Source of the DNA: Aldrovandia affinis
Lineage: Eukaryota; Chordata; Actinopteri; Notacanthiformes; Halosauridae
Length of the DNA stretch: 64,000 bases
Assembly: GCA_029706075.1 (NCBI GenBank)
Contig: JAINUG010000021.1
Location: 2,119,318 to 2,183,317, forward strand
Reading direction: 5' to 3'
Below the pieces are notes generated by a model. The model saw only the letters and a list, made by a program, of their open reading frames with translations. It was not told the origin of the DNA and did not search any database. Positions 57,755-64,000 of the stretch are shown in pieces. Numbering within the stretch: the stretch's first letter is position 1; the number at the start of each line of letters is the position of its first letter. The translations under genes and the position numbers were made by a program.

Positions 57755-58614
57755 ATTGATTTTATACAATCTTTACTATATATTTACAAGGACACTGTTT
57801 ACAATTACAAGGACACTGTTTAATAAAATTTAAAAATTAAAAATAATACTAATAATACTAATAATAATATTATAGGCTATAATAGGCTAAATTAATTCGA
57901 TTCCATCCTTCCCCCAGAGTATGTTCTGCCTCAGCAGGGCAAACAAGAATTGGTTGCTATGCAACAAAAAGAAAGCACCATCCTGACAGCTGAGTGTGGA
58001 GCTAGCTGATGTTAGCTAATATCAGCCAGTGTTTGGCTAATAGTAGGCTCCCTATCTAGCTAGCTACATTACTTACTACAACACTATAAAACCTCAAGAG
58101 TAGCAGCTAGCTAATACCTAGGTTATGTTTATTGATATTTATTTGAACATTTCCAAAATAGCTAGCTGTTCTATGTTACTTGGCTCCAAGGTGTTATTAG
58201 ACACTGTTGACGTCCTTTAGTTGGAGGACTGTGTGTTGTGTTATTCATAACTTGCATCTAATGCAGCTATATTAAAACCAAGTTGTTTGGCCATCTATAA
58301 CATGCTACAGTCTTTATTGCAGAAATTGCTAAAAGGCCAGCAGATAGCAGGCTTACTAGCTAACGTCATGTAGCTTCACTTTCGTTCACATTAATCTGTC
58401 TGTTAAATTACCATTAAATGTACACTTCCTAAAGTAACTGTTAAGTTTCGATGTTGTCGGGGGAAGTACCCAGCAAGCAAGCATCTATCACACTGCTTCT
58501 ATTGCATCATGACTGTCTCCTCATGATTCTCCGCTAGTGGACCGCTGTAGCGCTTGACAGCTAGCAGGATGTATCAAGTTAAATGCGTTTGTGTTTAAAA
58601 GTAACATTCAATTG
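57755..58614. other. Gene-free stretch
   Basis: AT-rich at first, then sequence with GCTAGCTA runs at 58000-58100 and somewhat more CpG at 58440-58560. No exon or repeat end was supported. Confidence 0.4.
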
Positions 58615-58737
58615 GCCTCCCAGGTAGTCCAGTGGTTACAATGTTTGACGCTGGCCACCGCCACCAGGGTTCAATTCCACCGGCCACACCAGAGTTGGTT
58701 CTGGCCGGGAGCACCACCAGGGGGCGACAATTGGTTG
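58615..58737 (+). mobile_element. tRNA-derived SINE, 3'-truncated copy
   Basis: The head matches the SINE at 35015 (GCCTCCCAGGTAGTCCAGTG ... ACGCTGGCCACCGCCACCAG). It has an A box TAGTCCAGTGG (58625-58635) and a B box GGTTCAATTCC (58668-58678). The body is lost soon after GGGGCGACAATTGG. A short CAATTG occurs at both edges and may be the remains of a target duplication, but it is too short to prove. Confidence 0.82.
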
Positions 58738-58739
58738 TT

Positions 58740-59214
58740 AAAGTGGATCTCTATAAATCACCTCTTTTGCCATTTTTCATATTTTACTTCATGGAAAGAA
58801 AATGGAGTTAACCTCTCATCTGGGACTAATCAGGTATGATCTTGGTACTTTACTATTTCAGCAAAGACCGGCCCAAATTCCTTTGGTCACACACATATAG
58901 GGGTTATTCAGGACTATGGGGAAGAGCTAAGTTATAAAAAGCGGTTATTTCTGTCAAAATGTTTGGTCCTGTGTTCTTTCTGGTGAAAGGCTTACTTGGG
59001 CACCTGGCACTTCTCATGGTTAACTTCATATAACAAAGCAGTGGTGACTCCTATTTGGTATGGATAATATATACATCCTCACATGTCACTGCATTGTGTT
59101 TCCATAGGGATGAAACATCCGTTTTTGGAAATACTTACTGATATACTGTATGTGATCATGTACCATCTATGAGCTGAATCTGTGGGCAGATGTGTTGATA
59201 TTACCATGAGAACA
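58740..59214. other. Gene-free stretch
   Basis: Nothing recognisable between the SINE fragment and the next Tc1 element. Confidence 0.45.
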
Positions 59215-60744
59215 CTGTAAAAAACAAAAGTAGTGAAAAATGACAAAAATCCCATAAGGTTCTTTGGGATTTCATGCCACTGAATATAACTACTATATCA
59301 TAGATTGCAAATACAAATAGACAATAAAATTGTCTATATAATACAAATTGCATCAAGTATTCACCCCACCTAAATAAACACCCAAGTTTATTTAAGGGTG
59401 TCTTAGAAAAGGTGCACATACTGATGCAATTAATTGTCTTCAGGAGTGACTTATGCCTGTGTACAATCCACCTGTGTACAATTAAGATTAATGATGGTGT
59501 GATGATAACGAGGTCCAACAGTTGGTTAGTGCATTTCCAAACAAGAGCATCATGAAGAACAAAGAACATTAAACAATTCTAGAAAAGGTTCTTCAAATGC
59601 ACCAATCAGAGGAAAGATATAAGAAGATTTCAGACTTTAAATATCCCCCAGAGCACAGTTAAGTCCATCATAAAGGAATGGAGAGAATATGGCACAACTG
59701 TTAATTTGACTAAAACAAGCCATCCTCCAAAACTGAGCATCTGTTTAGACGCCACTAAGAGGCCTATGGCAACTCTGATGAAGTTACAGTGTTCCATGGC
59801 AGATATGGGAGAAACTGTCCATGGGACAACAATGCCCGGGTGCATCACGAATCTGTACTTTATGGGAGGGTGGCAAAAAAAAAAAAAAAGAAAGCCATTA
59901 TTGAAGAAAACTCACATTAAATCTTGCCTAGACTTTCCCAGAAGGCATGTGGGAGACTCTTAAACTAAGTGGATTCTACTAAATTCTACAATAAATTCTA
60001 CGGTCTGATGAAACCAAGATTGAACTTTTTGCCATCATCAAGCGCTGTTTGCCTAACATTTCACATCATCCCAAGAACACTATCCCTACTGTGAAACATG
60101 GTGGTGAGAGCCTAATGCCATGGGCATGCTTCTCTGCTTCAGGGACTGGAACATTTTTCAATGTGCAAAATGGATGGAGCAAAATATAGACAAATCCTGG
60201 TGGAACAATCTTGCAGTTGCAGTCTGCAAGAGACCTGGGACTTGGGAGATGATTTATATTTCAGCAAGGCAATGACCCAAAGAATAAGCAACAGCGACAT
60301 TGGAGTGGTTTAAAAACTATGTTGTGCAGTGGCCATGTCAAAGCCCAGACCTCAATCCCATTGAGAATCTGTGGATAGATTTGAAAATTGCTGTTCACCA
60401 CTGGTCCCCATCAAACCTGAAGGAACTCGAGCAATTTTGTAAAGAAGAATAAGCAAAAATGGCAATGTCCAGATGTGAAAGGCTGATAGAGATTTGCTCA
60501 AATAGACTCAGAGCTGTAATTGCAGTCAAGGGGGGTGGATACTTATGTAATCAATTCTTGTCTGGGTTTTTTTAATTAATTAAGAATGAAGAAAAAGCTT
60601 TGACTTGTTTTCTTTATTTGACATTAGAGTATTTTGTGTTAATCAGTGGCAAGAAATCCCAATTAAATCCATTTTGATCCCATGAAATAAGAAAATAAAA
60701 TGTGAAAAATGCCAAAGGGAGTGAATACTTTTTTATACCCACTG
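59215..60744 (+). mobile_element. Tc1 element with long inverted and direct repeats (family 5), inactive
   Basis: The right end reads GGGAGTGAATACTTTTTTAT then ACCCACTG beside TA (60745-60746). An internal direct-repeat partner GGGGGTGGATACTTATGTAA is at about 60533. At the left, AGTATTCACCCC (59355-59366) and GGGATTTCATGCCACTGA (59266-59283) match the inner parts of the right end. This gives inverted repeats of about 200 bp with direct repeats, the IR/DR arrangement of Sleeping Beauty-type elements. The left outer edge is decayed, so 59215 is approximate. Transposase scraps run through the whole length. Confidence 0.85.
59540..60460 (+). pseudogene. Tc1-like transposase relic, nearly full length
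   Basis: Pieces occur in the expected order in several plus-strand frames: N-terminal helix-turn-helix region (SLNIPQSTVKSIIKE-like, about 59635-59680), a GETVHGTT/R-like block, SDETKIELF (about 60005-60031, second acid region), [20 protein letters not shown] (about 60096-60155), the GNDPK block (about 60270, near the conserved D) and SPDLNPIENLWIDLK (about 60342-60386). Stops, frameshifts and an A run at 59875-59889 destroy it. Confidence 0.82.
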
Positions 60745-60746
60745 TA

Positions 60747-62164
60747 TGTTTGTTTTCAGAATATTTTTAAAAAGGAATACAAATACCCACATTATCATCT
60801 ACAAATACTTAAATATCACAGAGGAATAAAGAGGATATTTGCTATACTACACAGATTGCATGTACTGAATGTCACACAGGCATAGTAGGATGTAGAAATG
60901 AGACCATAAGACTATTTTTCCAATTGGTGTCAAGTATAATTTTAAGTAGATGCAAACAATCAAGGCCTTCAGTGTATTCATGTATCTAGATAGTCCTCAG
61001 TAGCACTTTCACATGCTCTGTACATTTCTTTCCAAGTTCAGTTTTTAAATGAGGCAAGCCAACTAAAGTTGTTAGTTAGAGAGCTACAGTTATGTATTTT
61101 AAGAAAATAATTACTTTTGCATGGGTGATGAATTAAATCACTGTAGTACTTAGCTTGCTAGCTTTATCTTGCACAAAGAATATCATTGGACAGATGATAT
61201 TTCATTTTCAAGCCATGCTTACTAGCTAATTAAGGTAGCTTGCAAATCTAGTACTAATCAACAATTCATATTGATTAAGACAACGGTCCAGCCACAACTG
61301 ATCTTGTGTTTATCGCCATCAAAAATAATAATTATACCTGCAGTCAGCTTTGTTCCGTCTGATTTCATATATTTTTTGTCTAATTTAATACAGTTGCAAA
61401 CTATATTTCATCCCCACTTTAAAAAGGAGGATTTAACGTTAATTCTGTACTTTAAATTCAAAATAATCTATGTGCATATTTGGATCCATACCTATGTATT
61501 CTGGTACATAGTGGATTATTATACTTTATACTGCCAAAAAACTCTGCACTCTATCAATGCAGGCCTCACAACCCTGGCAGTCTGTCTGATTAAATTTTAA
61601 ATCTCAGTGGATATGGGATATTACTGTGAGCTCTAGTGCCCCCGCATCCCCCACACCAAGGCTTTTCCTAAGCAGTTTCATATAAAAAGATAAAATAGGC
61701 TCAGATGCAGGTAGTGAAATGCAGTTTCTCCCCATGGTATTCTGATCCAGGTTTAAAATGTCACCAAGTCATAAAAACGCATGCTCTTCATGGCAATCAC
61801 AATCTCAGAGCTGTGGGTATTGCTCTAACTGCTTCTTAAGCATACGATTTTGTGTGGTGTACCTGCAAAGGCATAAGGAGACACCATACTGTAGGGGCAG
61901 CCCCTTACTGAATGTAGAGGGATACTAGGAAGGGAAGAGGTGATTATGATAGATAGATTCATTTGTGGATGGATGTACAGATACCCGTCTGCTGGGTAAC
62001 CAAGCCCATGTATCTAATCCTTTGATTGTCACATTTAAACCGTTAAACCATCTAAGCATACTTGTAATGATTATTCATTGTGTGTGGAACCTCATTAAAT
62101 ACCTTGAGCACCAATAATTGCTTGTCCAAGACTAAGACATGATCTTCAAGAAAAAAACATTTCA
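60747..62164. other. Gene-free stretch
   Basis: AT-rich sequence; the 109-codon frame at 61271-61600 has no recognisable domain and an AT-driven composition. No repeat end was supported. Confidence 0.45.
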
Positions 62165-62191
62165 TACACACACACGCACACACACACACAC
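62165..62191. repeat. (CA)n microsatellite
   Basis: An imperfect CA array with one CG interruption. Confidence 0.9.
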
Positions 62192-62730
62192 GGACATGCG
62201 TGCACACGTATATACATCCACACATACATACCCAGCAGATTTTTTTTTCCCTGTAAGAATTCTCCTGGATAACACCACACAAATTAGGAACCGTATCTTA
62301 TCCATCAGACACAATTACTACCAGCTAGCAAACTAGCAATTGTGCTGTCTATCTGTCTCACTTGATCAGAGGCAGAATTTCGAAAGAGCCCTGTAAGGCA
62401 TTCGTCTGTCCTCAGCCTTTTGTTTCCTTTGGTAATTGACCTCCTTCCCATAGAACATTAAAATCTGATTGGGTAATTACCAGGCCATCACATTCTTCAG
62501 CCAGCACTAACCTTTCTAATGCCGTGACAAAATTAGTATTTACTAGAATTTTATTTTCTAATTCTTCTCAATAGTGTGTGGTATTTCCAGAATTACATCC
62601 CTGAACTTGGAAACTTCGGATTGGTTTAATATTGAACCTATATATGTATTCATTTTTTTACTCAAAGAAAATGAATAAATAAATAATACACTGTTGCAGA
62701 CCAGAAGTATGCCATGCAGATAAATTCAGA

Positions 62731-62769
62731 TGTGTCCGTATGTGTGTCCGTATGTGTGTCCGTATGTGT
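62731..62769. repeat. 12-bp tandem repeat, three units
   Basis: The unit TGTGTCCGTATG is repeated about three times. It lies just upstream of a small Tc1 fragment. Confidence 0.9.
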
Positions 62770-62780
62770 TGAAGGCAATA

Positions 62781-62825
62781 CAGGAAATTGCCAAAATAAA
62801 GGAGCAGGTGCTTCCACACAGCCAG
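62781..62825 (+). mobile_element. Tc1 family 1 terminal fragment
   Basis: CAGGAAATTGCCAAAATAAA followed by GGAGCAGGTGCTTCCACACA matches the 5' terminal repeat of family 1 (compare 22753-22780), joined to the sequence that lies some 30 bp further in. The rest of the element is missing. Confidence 0.7.
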
Positions 62826-64000
62826 TGGCCGTGACCAACATTTTTGGTGAAGCAACCACCCAAGCAACACAACATACTGTATAAACAACATATTATTTAG
62901 CAGATAAACCCAGCATATTATGTCCATGAGCTTTTATTCCTAAAGACATGAAACTGACATAACAACCTCTTCTTTGCTGTAGGCATTTATATTTGATGCA
63001 ATACTTTTACATTTCAGGTTAATGGACAAGGAGTTACTTGGACTTTTGACAGCACAGAATTATCTGACAGGGAGGAGGGCAGAGGGAAGTGTCTGCTGGT
63101 CTTCTGGTACTTTTATGTGTATAAAACATACATTAGTTCAAGTGAACAAATATTCAAGTTAGATAGATTTGAAGCATAATAAAATTAATCTGAAACAATA
63201 ATACTTACCAATGGTAAGAGCTGTTGGTTCTCTGACAGGATAATGATGAGAGCAATGGAAGGGGACTAAAGGAGGGCTGAGCTGGACTTGAGAGCTTGTG
63301 TTTTGTAATCTGTGTGCATTTCATAAAAATCTAAATATTTAATCACAAAAAGAGCAGCATCCTGAGAACAAATGAGTGCAAGTTGCATAAATGGTCTCGG
63401 AAATGTGTGTAACAAAAACATTCAGATTTGTGTCAAAATTTAGTGAGTTCTGAGTGTCAATTCCTAAAATGTTCAACATGAGAACTGTGTATATAGGAGG
63501 TGTTTGGCCTCAATAGGGCATGGTATGTTTACTATAAATATTGAAAATGGGATTAAATAAATAGTACTATATATTGGGTGTGTGAAATCCTCTACAAATC
63601 TGTATGTATTTTATTGCCATTTTTCCTCGTGGCAGAAAAAAGATGCTGTAGTAAGTCTCAGGGACCAAACACAAAACAGCCACAGTCATTAGCCTTGGCT
63701 TCGTTACTTCCACTAGATAAATAAGCAATATGAAAACAATAGTATTCATATTTTAAAATGCATACATACAAAGTAATGCCAAAATATTTTTGGTTGTTTT
63801 TTTAAATGTCATCATGAGCTGTCCACTGGAAAGGTTGTTCAATTTCAATGGCCTGTGCTGGTAAAAGGCCAATTGTAGCCTATTCGTAGGCCCGTCTCAT
63901 CACTGCAACATCCTCCATAAATTAGGCAAAGACAAGCAAGCACTCTCCTCCAAAGCATGTCTTGCTAGCTGCTACTGCATTCCACCTGCTCAGATTGCAC
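62826..64000. other. Gene-free stretch
   Basis: No gene, exon or repeat end was recognised up to the end of the window. One TAGCCTA heptamer occurs at 63876. Confidence 0.45.

Noticed and set aside
62731..62769. Regular direct repeats considered as a CRISPR-like array
   Set aside because: The 12-bp units are back to back with no spacers in a eukaryotic context; this is a minisatellite.

Overview
This window reads as nuclear DNA from a ray-finned fish (teleost-type), not bacterial or viral DNA. It is AT-rich and mostly CpG-poor, has microsatellites, and has no open frame that makes a convincing gene of normal length. It is full of repeat classes typical of fish genomes: Tc1/mariner elements, non-autonomous hAT elements with 8-bp target duplications, a pogo/Tigger element, tRNA-headed SINEs, an L2/Rex-like LINE relic and several solo LTRs. 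Species cannot be named from the sequence alone.

Layout. 0-1.5 kb: a small duplication around a GGAT array, then a solo LTR with a 5-bp target duplication. 1.5-15 kb: mostly unremarkable AT-rich sequence with a decayed Tc1 element (9.5-10.6 kb) and an old hAT MITE (12.3-12.6 kb). 15-22 kb: the only stretch that might belong to a gene, with a CpG-richer region at about 15.9-19.2 kb and two weak, phase-compatible exon candidates (18.7 and 21.9-22.1 kb). 22.7-27.5 kb: one Tc1 element cut into pieces by two later insertions (an LTR-like element and a hAT element), both with target duplications. 29.4-30.6 and 42.6-43.6 kb: two solo LTRs of one family. 32.3-34.4 kb: a 930-bp tandem duplication, one copy carrying a SINE. 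35.0 kb: a SINE with an 11-bp duplication. 41.0-42.5 kb: two different Tc1 families. 46.7-49.0 kb: an L2-like LINE relic interrupted by a reverse-strand solo LTR. 49.2-56.6 kb: a dense block of SINEs, a Tc1, a hAT with a nested hAT MITE, a Tigger element and another hAT. 57.6-60.7 kb: a foldback element, a truncated SINE and a Tc1 with long inverted and direct repeats.

No autonomous element looks intact: every transposase or LINE frame carries stops, frameshifts or deletions. The genes therefore do not form a working system; the window is best read as an intergenic or intronic gene-poor region whose history can be reconstructed from nested insertions. I found no CRISPR, operon, rRNA or free-standing tRNA gene. 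The least explained signals are the CpG-richer region with its possible two-exon small protein, and a strong local excess of the 7-mer TAGCCTA/TAGGCTA.
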